Source of the DNA: Pseudomonas entomophila
GTDB lineage: Bacteria; Pseudomonadota; Gammaproteobacteria; Pseudomonadales; Pseudomonadaceae
Length of the DNA: 64,000 bases
Direction of reading: 5' to 3'
NCBI RefSeq assembly: GCF_029193575.1
Contig: NZ_JARGCS010000040.1
Coordinates: forward strand, 16,592 to 80,591
A program made the position numbers and the translations under genes. Positions 1-8,483 of this stretch are shown here, piece after piece (position 1 is the first letter of the stretch; each line of letters begins with the position of its first letter). A model generated the notes under the pieces. That model was not told where the DNA came from, did no database searches, and saw only the letters and a list, made by a program, of their open reading frames with translations.

Positions 1-441
1 GTTGAGCGCGGCGCCCAGCAGCCAGTCGGGGCGCGCTTGCCGCACGATGTGCAGTGCGCCGACCGATTCGAGGTAGCGCACCGGGCGCTGGCCGGGGGTG
101 TGGCCGGGCAGGCGGTCGCCGGTGAGCAGCAGCAACTGGTCGAGGCCGGCGGCGTCCATGCGTGGGAGCTGGGCGAGCAGGTCCTGGCGTTCGCGGTCCT
201 TGCCGGAGAAATGCAGCAGGGTGGGCACCGGGGTGGTGAAGCTGGCGCAGGCGTCCAGGGGCGAGAGGTCCAGGGGGCTGGCGACGCGGTCGCCGATGGA
301 CACCGCCAGCGGCCAGCCGCACAGGTGGGTGCGGGCCATGATCGCTTCGAGGGCGGCGAAGCGTTGGCTGTTGGGTTTGGGCACGAACTCCATGACGCAG
401 ACGAAGGTGCGGTCGTGCAGTGCGCGTTTCAGCGGGGTCAT
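1..441 (-). CDS. Methylenetetrahydrofolate reductase-like protein, N-terminal part (cut by window edge)
   Basis: The minus strand is open from 441 to base 1 without a stop, so the gene continues beyond the window. The 147 visible residues contain a VMEFVPKPNSQRF start region and an LLLLTGDRLPGHTPG segment, which match the MTHFR barrel pattern (EFFPPK and LTGD). Family members reduce 5,10-methylene-THF with a flavin, or act in THF-linked demethylation. An in-frame ATG at 474 would add 11 residues; neither start has a convincing Shine-Dalgarno. The gene runs divergently from the SDR at 679. The family call is fairly firm; whether this is true MetF or a methyl-transfer paralogue is open. Confidence 0.7.
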   Translation of the reverse strand, partial: MTPLKRALHDRTFVCVMEFVPKPNSQRFAALEAIMARTHLCGWPLAVSIGDRVASPLDLSPLDACASFTTPVPTLLHFSGKDRERQDLLAQLPRMDAAGLDQLLLLTGDRLPGHTPGQRPVRYLESVGALHIVRQARPDWLLGAALN

Positions 442-678
442 GGGCGGCGGTACCGGGTTGGGGCAGGAGGCCATTGTGGGGGATAGGGTTGGGGTGGGCT
501 TGTCCAAAAGCGTAGGGAATTGATTTGGATGAGACATTTTGCGGTGTTCATGCGGGCCCTGTCGCGGGTGCCCCTCAAGCTGTGCGGGGCACATCTGGAA
601 ACAATCCAATCTTTGCCAGCTATTTCAGCATTTGCTTGCATGCCCGCTCCCAACCATGACGACAAGGAGTGTCAGGCA

Positions 679-1398
679 ATGAACGTTCTGGTAATCGGCG
701 CCAGCAAAGGCCTGGGCAAGGCGCTCATCGAAGGCCTGGGCGACCCCGGCGACCTGCTCACCGGCGTTTCCCGCACGACTCCCGCCTGGCTCAGCCCCCG
801 CGAAGGCGTGCAGGTGAGCTGGATCGAAGCCGACCTCAGCCAACCGCTGCCCGCTGTGGCCCATATCGAACAGGCCCTGCGTGGCCAGCCCCTCGACACG
901 CTGATCTACAACCTCGGCCTCTGGGAAGATCAGGCCTTCGACCCCGCCTACGATTTTCTCGAAGACCGCGACGCGCAACTGGTGGCGATGGTCGATTGCA
1001 ACGTCACCGCGACCATCCTGCTGATCAAGCGCCTGCTGCCGCTGTTGCTGCGCAGTGAGCGGCCACGCCTGCTGCTGACCGGCTCGACCTCGGGCCTGCC
1101 ACGCAGCGGGCGGCCCGAGGTGACCTTCGGGGCCAGCAAGTTCGCCTTGCAGGGGCTCGCCGATGCGTTGCGCGAGGGGTATCGGGCGCAAGGTTTGGGG
1201 GTGACCTGCCTGAACCTGGGGTACCTGAATACCGAGGACGGGCTGGACGTGCCGCTGGGCGAGGCGGCGGCGCGGGGGGAGGGGGCGTTGGTGCCGCTGC
1301 ACGATGTGGTGCAGGTGGTGCGCACGCTGTTGGCGCTGTCGCCGGCCAGCTATGTGCGCGAGTTGACGATGCCGGCGATGCTCGACGAGCGGTTCTGA
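679..1398 (+). CDS. SDR-family protein with Phe in place of the catalytic Tyr
   Basis: A 239-residue single-domain Rossmann protein. The nucleotide-binding loop is VIGASKGLGKA (residues 5-15) and the active-site serine strand is LLTGSTSGL (about 132-140). The usual YxxxK reads F150-GAS-K154: codon TTC replaces the proton-donating Tyr. The NNAG motif is also degenerate (YNLG). I chose ATG 679 because AAGGAG lies nine bases upstream; the open frame extends further upstream without a start signal. Classical SDR oxidoreduction is therefore doubtful; a binding, regulatory or altered-chemistry role is possible. It is convergent with the thiolase, with a large REP palindrome between. Confidence 0.8.
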   Translation: MNVLVIGASKGLGKALIEGLGDPGDLLTGVSRTTPAWLSPREGVQVSWIEADLSQPLPAVAHIEQALRGQPLDTLIYNLGLWEDQAFDPAYDFLEDRDAQLVAMVDCNVTATILLIKRLLPLLLRSERPRLLLTGSTSGLPRSGRPEVTFGASKFALQGLADALREGYRAQGLGVTCLNLGYLNTEDGLDVPLGEAAARGEGALVPLHDVVQVVRTLLALSPASYVRELTMPAMLDERF

Positions 1399-1519
1399 GG
1401 CGGGTGGCACGGGCTGCGCCCGTGATCGCGGGGCCGATGGTGAGCCGGTAGGCGCGCGATGAGGCCGGGCCGGATACAGCACCGACAGTGGGGGCGGTGG
1501 TGCCGGGGCAATGGGGTGG

Positions 1520-1604
1520 CCCTATCGCGGGGCAAGCCCGCTCCTACAAGGTACAGCTGTCCGTCAGAACACCGCTGTAGGAACGGGCTTGCCCCGCGAT
1601 AGGG
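1520..1604. repeat. REP palindrome pair between convergent genes
   Basis: Two perfectly complementary 21-bp arms (1520-1540 and 1584-1604) with core CGGGCTTGCCCCGCGATAGG and a 43-bp centre that also pairs partly (TCCTACA/TGTAGGA). It lies between the stops of the SDR and the thiolase and could end transcription from both sides. This is the standard REP of the P. putida group. Confidence 0.85.
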
Positions 1605-1624
1605 CCGGTACGCTCAACTCAGGA

Positions 1625-2803
1625 TCAACGCTCGATCGCCAGCGCCACGCCCTGGCCACCGCCGATGCACAGGGTCGCCAGGCCTTTCTTCGCATCGCGC
1701 TTGATCATTTCGTGCAGCAAGGTCACCAGCACCCGGCAGCCCGAGGCGCCGATCGGGTGGCCGAGGGCGATCGCCCCGCCATTGACGTTCACCCGCGCGG
1801 CATCCCACTCCAGTTCCTTGCCCACGGCCAAGGCCTGGGCGGCGAAGGCCTCGTTGGCCTCGACCAGGTCCAGGTCGGCGAACTGCCAACCGGCCTTGCT
1901 CAGACAGCGCTGGGTTGCCGACACCGGGCCGATGCCCATGATCGCCGGGTCAACGCCCGCGCTGGCGTAGCCGGCCACCTTGGCCAGCACTGGCAGGCCC
2001 AGGGCCTTGGCCTTGGCGACGCTCATCAGCAGCACCGCGGCGGCGCCGTCGTTGAGGCTGGAGGCGTTGCCGGCGGTGACGCTGCCGTCCTTCTTGAAGG
2101 CCGGGCGCAGCTTGCCCAGGGACTCGGCGGTGGTGCCGGGGCGCGGTTGCTCGTCGGTGTCGAACACCAGCGGCTCGCCTTTCTTCTGCGGGATGTGGAT
2201 GGGGGTGATCTCATCCTTGAAGCGGCCCGCCTCGATGGCGGCCACGGCCTTGCGTTGCGACTCGGCGGCGAAGGCGTCCTGCTGCTCGCGGCTGATGCCG
2301 TATTTGTCGACCAGGTTCTCGGCGGTGATGCCCATGTGGTAGTCGTTGAAGGCGTCCCACAGGCCGTCGGTGATCATGCTGTCGACCAACTGGCCGTGGC
2401 CCATGCGCTGGCCGGTGCGTGCCGATGGCAGCACGTAGGGGGCCAGGCTCATGTTCTCCTGGCCGCCGGCGATCACCACTTCGGCATCGCCGCAGCGGAT
2501 GGCCTGGGCCGCCAGGTGCAGGGCCTTGAGGCCTGAGCCGCAGACCTTGTTCAGGGTCAGGGCCGGCACGGCGTGGGGCAGGCCGGCCTTGACGGCGGCC
2601 TGGCGCGCGGGGTTCTGGCCGGCGCCGGCGGTGAGCACCTGGCCGAGGATCACCTCGTCGACCTGCGCCGGGTCCAGGCCGGTCTGCTCCAGCAGGCGCT
2701 TGATCACCGCGGCGCCCAGGTCGACGGCCGAGACGTTGGCCAAGCCACCCTGGAAAGTGCCGATGGCGGTGCGGGTGGCGGCGACGATGGCGACTTCGTT
2801 CAT
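1625..2803 (-). CDS. Acetyl-CoA C-acetyltransferase (thiolase)
   Basis: A 392-residue biosynthetic-type thiolase that interconverts two acetyl-CoA and acetoacetyl-CoA plus CoA. The nucleophile is C88 in LNKVCGSGLKAL; the C-terminal half carries NVNGGAIALGHPIGASG with the catalytic His and LCIGGGQG with the second Cys. Length is normal for AtoB/PhaA enzymes. ATG 2803 is preceded by CGGAGAACAACA; the upstream open frame is leader. It is divergent from fabV, an order I recall from P. putida (inference). Likely used in acetoacetate, ketogenic amino-acid or polyester metabolism; the exact role is not shown. Confidence 0.9.
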   Translation of the reverse strand: MNEVAIVAATRTAIGTFQGGLANVSAVDLGAAVIKRLLEQTGLDPAQVDEVILGQVLTAGAGQNPARQAAVKAGLPHAVPALTLNKVCGSGLKALHLAAQAIRCGDAEVVIAGGQENMSLAPYVLPSARTGQRMGHGQLVDSMITDGLWDAFNDYHMGITAENLVDKYGISREQQDAFAAESQRKAVAAIEAGRFKDEITPIHIPQKKGEPLVFDTDEQPRPGTTAESLGKLRPAFKKDGSVTAGNASSLNDGAAAVLLMSVAKAKALGLPVLAKVAGYASAGVDPAIMGIGPVSATQRCLSKAGWQFADLDLVEANEAFAAQALAVGKELEWDAARVNVNGGAIALGHPIGASGCRVLVTLLHEMIKRDAKKGLATLCIGGGQGVALAIER

Positions 2804-3155
2804 TGTTGTTCTCCGAGAGGCAAGCGTGATCGGGACAGCATTCCATGGCCTGCGCTCATTTGAGAAGTTTGTTTTTCTTTGCGATTGATCGGGTTTGCAA
2901 ATGAATTGGGGTGTCTGTGCCGCCCTTAATCGCGGGCAAGCCCGCGCCCACAGGTACGGCGCCGCTCCCAGAAGCCGTGGTGAGCCTGTGGCAGCGGGCT
3001 TGCCCGGCGATGAGGCCGTCACCGCTCTGGGCATTTGAATCACCCGGCCCAGCCCGTAATATGTGTCGGATAACTTGCGGGGGTAGTCTCACCCTCTGAT
3101 CAAACGGAATCGCCCCCGGGCGCTTCCCCAGCATAAACCTGACGAGGTACAGACA
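2804..3155. other. Intergenic region, thiolase/fabV divergent control region with REP pair
   Basis: 352 bp without a gene. It holds an imperfect REP inverted pair with arms at about 2929-2945 and 2994-3011, and then the upstream region of fabV. I see no strong promoter hexamers or operator. Confidence 0.6.
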
Positions 3156-4367
3156 TTGGCCATCATTCATCCCAAGGTACGCGGTTTCATCTGCACCACG
3201 ACTCACCCCAAGGGCTGCGAGCTCAACGTCCGTGACCAGATCGAAGCCACCCGCAAGCTGGGCGTGCGCGAGGATGGTCCGAAGAAGGTCCTGGTGATCG
3301 GCGCCTCCAGCGGCTACGGCCTGGCAGCGCGCATCACCGCGGCGTTCGGCTTCAAGGCCGACACCCTGGGCGTGTTCTTCGAAAAGCCGGGCACCGAAAC
3401 CAAGGCCGGCACCGCCGGCTGGTACAACGCCGCCGCCTTCGACAAGTTCGCCAAGGCCGACGGCCTGTACAGCAAGTCGATCAACGGTGACGCCTTCTCC
3501 GACGAAGCCCGCGCCAAGGTCATCGAGCTGATCAAGCAGGACATGGGCGGCAAGGTCGACCTGGTCATCTACTCCCTGGCCTCGCCCGTGCGCAAGCTGC
3601 CGCAGACCGGCGAACTGGTGCGCTCGGCGCTCAAGCCGATCGGCCAGCCGTACAAGTCGACCGCCATCGACACCAACAAGGACACCATCATCGAGGCCAG
3701 CATCGAGCCGGCCAGCGAGCAGGAAATCGCTGACACCGTCACCGTCATGGGCGGCCAGGACTGGCAGCTGTGGATCGACGCCCTGGCCGGCGCCGACGTG
3801 CTGGCCGAAGGCGCGCGCACCGTGGCCTTCAGCTACATCGGCACCGAGATCACCTGGCCGATCTACTGGCACGGCGCCCTGGGCCAGGCCAAGCAGGACC
3901 TGGACGAAACCGCCCTGCGCCTGGACCAGCAGCTGGCCGGCAAGGTCAAGGGCGGCGCCAACGTGGCGGTGCTCAAGTCGGTGGTCACCCAGGCCAGCTC
4001 GGCCATTCCGGTGATGCCGCTGTACCTGTCGATGGTGTTCAAGATCATGCAGGAAAAGGGCGTCCACGAAGGCACCCAGGACCAGCTCGACCGCATGTTC
4101 CGCGAGCGCATGTTCCGCGCCGACGGCGCCCCGGCCGAGGTGGACGAGAAAGCCCGCCTGCGGCTGGACGACTGGGAACTGCGCGACGACGTGCAGGACG
4201 CCTGCAAGGCCCTGTGGCCGCAAGTGACCACCGAGAACCTGTTCGAGCTGACCGACTACGCCGGTTACAAGAAGCAGTTCCTCAACCTGTTCGGCTTCGA
4301 GCGCGCTGACGTCGACTACGACCAAGACGTGGCAACCGACGTACGGTTCGACTGCGTCGAGCTGTAA
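3156..4367 (+). CDS. fabV: Trans-2-enoyl-ACP/CoA reductase (NADH)
   Basis: A 403-residue FabV that reduces the trans-2 double bond of enoyl thioesters in the last step of fatty-acid elongation. The diagnostic Y-x8-K motif is present as Y237-WHGALGQA-K246, with cofactor loop VIGASSGYGLAAR (48-60). FabV enzymes are typically insensitive to triclosan. The start is TTG 3156, with GAGG about ten bases upstream and no ATG in a usable position; the N-terminus MAIIHPKVRGFICTTTHP is the family standard. It is followed by a hairpin terminator, so probably monocistronic. Confidence 0.96.
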   Translation: MAIIHPKVRGFICTTTHPKGCELNVRDQIEATRKLGVREDGPKKVLVIGASSGYGLAARITAAFGFKADTLGVFFEKPGTETKAGTAGWYNAAAFDKFAKADGLYSKSINGDAFSDEARAKVIELIKQDMGGKVDLVIYSLASPVRKLPQTGELVRSALKPIGQPYKSTAIDTNKDTIIEASIEPASEQEIADTVTVMGGQDWQLWIDALAGADVLAEGARTVAFSYIGTEITWPIYWHGALGQAKQDLDETALRLDQQLAGKVKGGANVAVLKSVVTQASSAIPVMPLYLSMVFKIMQEKGVHEGTQDQLDRMFRERMFRADGAPAEVDEKARLRLDDWELRDDVQDACKALWPQVTTENLFELTDYAGYKKQFLNLFGFERADVDYDQDVATDVRFDCVEL

Positions 4368-4379
4368 GCAAGTCCTTGA

Positions 4380-4408
4380 CCCCGTGCCCGTTTCCGACGG
4401 GCGCGGGG
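4380..4408 (+). terminator. Probable terminator of fabV
   Basis: A GC-rich hairpin, CCCCGTGCCCGT paired with ACGGGCGCGGGG (one mismatch, short loop), 12 bases after the fabV stop. There is no long T-run, so termination is probable rather than certain. Confidence 0.55.
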
Positions 4409-4523
4409 TTCCCGCCAAGGCTTGTTAACATTCTGCAACAAATCCCCTGCTGGCCCTCTGCTATGAGGCCGTTCTATACCGCAGCTATTGGCCAGGTAAT
4501 CTCGCCTCGGCCGGGGAGGCAGC

Positions 4524-5210
4524 ATGCGCGTATTGCAAAAACTACAAGAACGGATCCGCCAGAAAGGTCTCAAGCGCACCTTCAAGACCTTGTTCGAACG
4601 CTACGTGTTCTTCCACTGGGAGTTGCTGTGGATGGAGCGCGACCTGGTCAGCCCCGTGCCCCCCTATAACCTCAAGGAACACCCGCCGGTGACCCTGGTG
4701 GACATCACCACGGCCAACGCCGATGCCTTCGCGCGCTATTTCGGCGACCGCGTCGAGACCATGCGCGAACTGGCCGCCGCTGGCCACACCGGGCACATGT
4801 ACCTGGATGAGCATGGCGATGCCGTGGCGTTCATCTGGGCCAGCGTGGTGGATTACCACGACAAGCACTACTACGGCTGCACCTTCCCGGTGAAACCGGG
4901 GGAATTCTTCGAGTTCGGTGGCGAGATGACCCGCCGCTTCTTCGGCACCGAGTTGTCCGTCACCGCCCAGGTCGAGCTGTGGAACGCCATGTACGCCAAG
5001 GGCTGCAACAAGGTGGTGGACGTGGTCGAGACGCATAACGTGCCGGCGATGAAGCTGCACCTGCGCATGGGCTACCACGAGCAGGGGCGGGTGATGCACG
5101 TGTACGGCCTGTTCGGGCGCTGGAAGCTGTTCCGCGAAGCCCGCTACGACGGTTCGCGCCTGGCGGTGCTGCGCAAGCCCGGGGTGGCGCGGGCCCTGCC
5201 CACCACCTGA
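4524..5210 (+). CDS. GNAT-fold N-acetyltransferase-like protein
   Basis: A 228-residue soluble protein. The C-terminal half (about 85-205) looks like an acetyltransferase fold: a beta strand with FIWASVVDYHDKHYY, then KVVDVVETHNVPAMKLHLRMGY, the helix-and-strand pattern common at the end of GNAT domains (N..A..L....GF). The first 50 residues are basic and aromatic without a clear domain. ATG 4524 has GGGGAGG upstream. Substrate unknown. Neighbours give no functional clue; a REP follows its stop. Confidence 0.65.
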   Translation: MRVLQKLQERIRQKGLKRTFKTLFERYVFFHWELLWMERDLVSPVPPYNLKEHPPVTLVDITTANADAFARYFGDRVETMRELAAAGHTGHMYLDEHGDAVAFIWASVVDYHDKHYYGCTFPVKPGEFFEFGGEMTRRFFGTELSVTAQVELWNAMYAKGCNKVVDVVETHNVPAMKLHLRMGYHEQGRVMHVYGLFGRWKLFREARYDGSRLAVLRKPGVARALPTT

Positions 5211-5232
5211 AGTATCAACGCGTCCCAGCAGG

Positions 5233-5249
5233 CGCGGGCTTGGCCCGCG
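5233..5249. repeat. REP hairpin
   Basis: CGCGGGC-TTG-GCCCGCG, a single REP unit (with downstream GATAGGGCCGG tail), between the GNAT-like gene and the hydrolase. Confidence 0.75.
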
Positions 5250-5343
5250 ATAGGGCCGGTACAGCCCCCGCAATTTTTGCTAGCGTGGACGGATTCCAAA
5301 AAAATCCGTCCGCCTCCCGGCGCGACGTCGCAGGGAGCCCTCC

Positions 5344-6252
5344 ATGAGCAGCCTGACCCAGCCCGCCACCGCTTTTCGCCACACCACCGCCGATGGCTAC
5401 AGCCTCGGTGGTTTCCAATGGCGTCACGCCGAGCCCGAGCCGTTGCGCCCGCTGGTGATCATCAACGCCGCCACCTCCGTGCGCTGCCGTTACTACAGCC
5501 GCTTCGCCGACTACCTGTTCGCCCAGGGCTGCGACGTGCTGACCTACGACTACCGCGGCATCGGCGAATCGCGCCCGGCCTCGCTGCGCGGCCTGCAAGC
5601 CTCGTGGAGCGACTGGGGCAGGCTGGACTTCGAGGCCATGCTGCAGCGCGCCGAGGCCGAGTTCCCTGGCCAGCCGGTGGACGTGGTCGGCCACAGCTTC
5701 GGCGGCTGGGCGGTGGGCCTGGCGCCCTCGGCCGGGGTGGTGCGGCGGGTGGTGATGGTCGGCGCGCAGTTCGCCTACTGGCGCGACTACGCGGCGGACC
5801 AGCGCTGGCGGCTGGTGGGCAAGTGGCATGTGCTGATGCCGCTGTTGACGCGGTTGTTCGGTTATTTCCCGGGCAAGCGCCTGGGCTGGCTGGAAGACAC
5901 CCCGGCCGGGGTGGTGCGCGATTGGAGCACGCCGACGGCACGCTACGAGCAGCGCCCCAGCGCACGCCTGCTCCAGGCCCGGCCGTTCGCCCAGGTGCGG
6001 GCGCCGACCCTGGCCATCACCCTGACCGACGACCCGTTCGGCACGGTGGCCGCCACTGACCGGTTATTGAGCTACCTGGCGCATGCCGAACGCCGGCACC
6101 AGCGGCTGGCGCCGGTGGATATCGGGGAGCAGGCGGTGGGGCATTTCGCGTTTTTCCATGACCGCTTCCGCGAGCGGTTGTGGCCGATCGCGCTGGAATG
6201 GTTGCAGTGCGGGGAGTTGTCGGCGCGGGTGCCTGGCACACGGCTGGGCTGA
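5344..6252 (+). CDS. Alpha/beta hydrolase
   Basis: A 302-residue cytoplasmic alpha/beta hydrolase. The nucleophile elbow is VGHSFGG with S118; the C-terminal region has an acidic cluster (TDDPFGTV) and a likely catalytic His in VGHFAFF. The substrate strand TYDYRGIGESRP (67-78) matches the family. No signal peptide. AGGGAG precedes ATG 5344. Reaction unknown, probably an esterase or lipase-like hydrolase. A perfect 14-bp hairpin separates it from the convergent HopJ-family gene. Confidence 0.8.
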   Translation: MSSLTQPATAFRHTTADGYSLGGFQWRHAEPEPLRPLVIINAATSVRCRYYSRFADYLFAQGCDVLTYDYRGIGESRPASLRGLQASWSDWGRLDFEAMLQRAEAEFPGQPVDVVGHSFGGWAVGLAPSAGVVRRVVMVGAQFAYWRDYAADQRWRLVGKWHVLMPLLTRLFGYFPGKRLGWLEDTPAGVVRDWSTPTARYEQRPSARLLQARPFAQVRAPTLAITLTDDPFGTVAATDRLLSYLAHAERRHQRLAPVDIGEQAVGHFAFFHDRFRERLWPIALEWLQCGELSARVPGTRLG

Positions 6253-6260
6253 CCTCACAT

Positions 6261-6293
6261 CCCCTGTAGAGCGGGCTTGCCGCTCTACAGGGG
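6261..6293. terminator. Perfect 14-bp hairpin, likely bidirectional terminator
   Basis: CCCCTGTAGAGCGG (6261-6274) pairs perfectly with 6280-6293 around a five-base loop, nine bases past the hydrolase stop and twelve before the 3' end of the convergent HopJ-family gene. Confidence 0.65.
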
Positions 6294-6304
6294 GCGCGCC
6301 GGTG

Positions 6305-6646
6305 TCAGGCGTTCCGGGTCAGCGGCTGCGCGGCGAAGGTCACGCCGGCCAGGCCATGGCGGATCAACGCGCGGATATTGCCATGGTCGCTGCCCTCGGG
6401 CGTGGCCAGCACGCTGCGGTAGTGCTCGCCGAAGGCCAGCAGGGCCTCCTGGTCGCTCAAGCCTTCCAGCAACGCCAGGCCCAGGGTCTTGCACGAACCT
6501 TCGTTCTGCCCGGCGGCGTTTTCCACGCCACCGTTGTTGAAGGCCTGGGGCTGGTAATCGTAATGAGCGGCGACGAACGCCAGGGTGTCGGCGAACACGT
6601 GTTCGCCGCTGGCCAGGCTCTGGCGCAGGGTGTTCAGGTCAGTCAC
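6305..6646 (-). CDS. HopJ-family protein
   Basis: A 113-residue protein of the HopJ 'type III effector' family, which is mostly chromosomal and housekeeping in pseudomonads rather than a proven effector. Visible features: HYDYQPQAFNNGG, ENAAGQNEGSCKTLGLALL and ALLAFGEHYRSVL, all typical of the family. The GTG start at 6646 overlaps the DUF1244 stop by eight bases and has AAGGAA upstream, so it is translationally coupled. Function unknown; operon with folM suggests a link to pterin or stress metabolism. Confidence 0.85.
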   Translation of the reverse strand: MTDLNTLRQSLASGEHVFADTLAFVAAHYDYQPQAFNNGGVENAAGQNEGSCKTLGLALLEGLSDQEALLAFGEHYRSVLATPEGSDHGNIRALIRHGLAGVTFAAQPLTRNA

Positions 6647-6935
6647 GGGGTTTTCCTTGTTCGAACGCCGCCTGTTGCTCGGCGCTGGCTTCTTTCTGGT
6701 ATTGGGCTTTCCACTCGGCGTAGGGCATGCCGTACACCGCCTCGCGGGCGTCGTCCAGGCTCACGTCGAGCTGGCGCTCGTCGGCGGCGGCCTTGTACCA
6801 CTTGGACAGGCAGTTGCGGCAGAAGCCGGAGAGGTTCATCAGGTCGATGTTCTGCACGTCGGTGCGCTTTTGCAGGTGTTCGACCAGGCGCCGGAACGCG
6901 GCGGCTTCGAGTTCGAGCTGTTGTTGCGGGGTCAT
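6639..6935 (-). CDS. DUF1244 family protein
   Basis: A 98-residue protein with SGFCRNCLSKWY (two Cys in CxxC spacing), followed by YGMPYAEWKAQYQKEA, the DUF1244 signature. The CxxC could bind metal or be redox-active, but no function is established. It lies nine bases after folM and overlaps the HopJ-family start, so the three form one operon. Confidence 0.88.
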   Translation of the reverse strand: MTPQQQLELEAAAFRRLVEHLQKRTDVQNIDLMNLSGFCRNCLSKWYKAAADERQLDVSLDDAREAVYGMPYAEWKAQYQKEASAEQQAAFEQGKPRD

Positions 6936-6944
6936 GGGCGTCTC

Positions 6945-7637
6945 TCAGGTCATGCGGTTCTTCAGGTGGCGGCCACCGTTGATGACCACGTTGCTGCCAG
7001 TGCTGTACTGGCTCTCGAGCAGGAACAGCACCGCCTCGATCAGCGGCTGGGCGCCGGGCTCGAACTCCAGCAGGGCCTTTTTCAGGGTCTGCTGGCGGTA
7101 GGCCTCGTCGCCGCCCTCCTTGAGGATCAGCAAGCCCGGCAGGATACCGTTGACGCGCACCTTCGGCGCGTATTTTTCGGCGAACGACAGCACCATGTTC
7201 TGCAGCGCGGCCTTGGTCGCCGCGTAGCCGATGTGGCTCTTGCTGCCGCGCGAGGAGGTTTCGTCGCAGATGTGGATGATGTCGGCCTTGTCGAGCTTGG
7301 CCAACTGCTCGCCCAGGGCCAGGTTGAGGTGGTAGGGCGCCTCGACGTGCAGGCGGAACATGGTGTCGAGGTTGCACAGGTCGTCGTCGAGCCACAGCGA
7401 GGCATTGTGGATGATCGCGCGCAGGCCGTCGTAGTGCTGCTCGAGGTGGGCGACCAGCGCCAGCCGGTCGTGCTCCAGGCACAGGTCGGCCTGGAACTGG
7501 ACGATGTTCGGGTGCGCCGCCTCGGGGCGGATGCTGCGGCTGACGCTGACGACCGTGTGGCCGGCCTGGGCCAGCGCCTGGGCGAGGGCCAGCCCGACAC
7601 GCTGGCTGGCTCCGGTGATGAGGATAGGGCTGTTCAT
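6945..7637 (-). CDS. folM: Dihydromonapterin/dihydrofolate reductase, SDR type
   Basis: A 230-residue SDR matching FolM, which reduces dihydromonapterin (and weakly dihydrofolate) to the tetrahydro form with NADPH; in pseudomonads tetrahydromonapterin serves phenylalanine hydroxylase. Features: ILITGASQRVGLALA at the N-terminus, IHNASLW in place of NNAG, YAATKAAL with catalytic Tyr/Lys, and C-terminal STGSNVVINGG. I chose ATG 7637; an upstream in-frame TTG (7652) has no better ribosome site. First gene of the folM-DUF1244-hopJ operon. The link to aromatic catabolism further along the window (hmg) is physiological, not genetic. Confidence 0.85.
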   Translation of the reverse strand: MNSPILITGASQRVGLALAQALAQAGHTVVSVSRSIRPEAAHPNIVQFQADLCLEHDRLALVAHLEQHYDGLRAIIHNASLWLDDDLCNLDTMFRLHVEAPYHLNLALGEQLAKLDKADIIHICDETSSRGSKSHIGYAATKAALQNMVLSFAEKYAPKVRVNGILPGLLILKEGGDEAYRQQTLKKALLEFEPGAQPLIEAVLFLLESQYSTGSNVVINGGRHLKNRMT

Positions 7638-7708
7638 GTTCGGGGCGGTCAACTTGTTCGTGCGGTGAGGCCCAGCATACCCGAACTGTTTCCCTCTGGC
7701 GTGCCCCC

Positions 7709-8269
7709 TCAGCGGCTGCGCAGGCCTCGTGGCGTGTTGTCGGCGGGCGTCAGCCAGGGCGCCAGCAGGCGGGTCGACAGCGGGATGAACAGGTAGACCA
7801 TCAGCGGCGTCAGCGCCAGGGTGCTGATCAGCACGCGCGGCAGCAGGTCCAACGCTGCCAGCCAGTGGCCGAACAGCAGGTTGAACAGCAGCGATACCGG
7901 GAAGAACGCCAGCCAGATGGCCGTGGCCTGTTTCCAGCGTGGCGGCTTTTGCACCGTTTCGGTGCCGAACCAGTCGTCGATGCCGGTCACGCGCCGCTCT
8001 TTGGGGCGCTCGAACAGCCCGTCGCCGCGCTGCAGCCAGGCCCGGCGCGAGGCGGAATGCTCCCAGGCGTGCAGGGTGGGCTCGTCGCCAAAGCGGAAGA
8101 TGATCTGGAATTCGTCGCCATCGCTCGGTGGCGCGAGGATGCCCGAGCCTAGGTAGCCGGGAAAGTCTGTGGCCAGCTGCTCGCCTTCGTGCAGCCAGGC
8201 CAGCAGGTCCTGGTAGCGGCCATGGGCGGCGCGGCGCGACACCATCAAGGTGACGGGTGGGGTAGACAT
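7709..8269 (-). CDS. Antibiotic-biosynthesis-monooxygenase-fold membrane protein
   Basis: A 186-residue protein: an N-terminal ABM-like ferredoxin-fold domain (about 5-95, with VTLMVSRRAAHGRYQDLLAW and FQIIFRFGDEPTLHAWEHS) joined to two C-terminal membrane helices (about 115-137 and 142-165). This two-part form is common among proteobacterial hypothetical proteins; function unknown. AGGAG sits eight bases before ATG 8269. Divergent from the MerR-like regulator. Confidence 0.75.
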   Translation of the reverse strand: MSTPPVTLMVSRRAAHGRYQDLLAWLHEGEQLATDFPGYLGSGILAPPSDGDEFQIIFRFGDEPTLHAWEHSASRRAWLQRGDGLFERPKERRVTGIDDWFGTETVQKPPRWKQATAIWLAFFPVSLLFNLLFGHWLAALDLLPRVLISTLALTPLMVYLFIPLSTRLLAPWLTPADNTPRGLRSR

Positions 8270-8417
8270 CGTGTATCTCCTGACGACGGGGCTGGCGGGT
8301 AGCCGGCCCCTTTGACCTGTGCCCGGGGTGGTGGGCGACGCAGGTGTATAAGCAAGAATCGGGCGCGATTATCGCGGATTTTTTCTGGCGGGTCAGTACC
8401 GGGCGCGGCGGGGTGCG

Positions 8418-8446
8418 CTGACCGCTGGCGCGTCCCGGCGTAGAAT
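8418..8446 (+). promoter_or_regulatory. Sigma-70-type promoter of the MerR-like gene
   Basis: CTGACC (8418-8423), 17-bp spacer, TAGAAT (8441-8446). The -10 covers the more distal ATG at 8445, which argues for the downstream ATG 8484 as the true start. Confidence 0.6.
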
Positions 8447-8483
8447 GGCCGGCACAATCCTACAAGACAGAGTTTTCACTCTC

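Noticed and set aside
36..523. Plus-strand frames at the left edge
   Set aside because: Opposite the MTHFR-like reading frame, which has recognisable motifs; the plus frames have none.
6305..6646. Type III secretion effector
   Set aside because: Name derives from family history; no type III genes or hrp box nearby and the gene is in a housekeeping operon.
8445..8483. ATG 8445 as start of the MerR-like gene
   Set aside because: It lies within a good -10 hexamer (TAGAAT).
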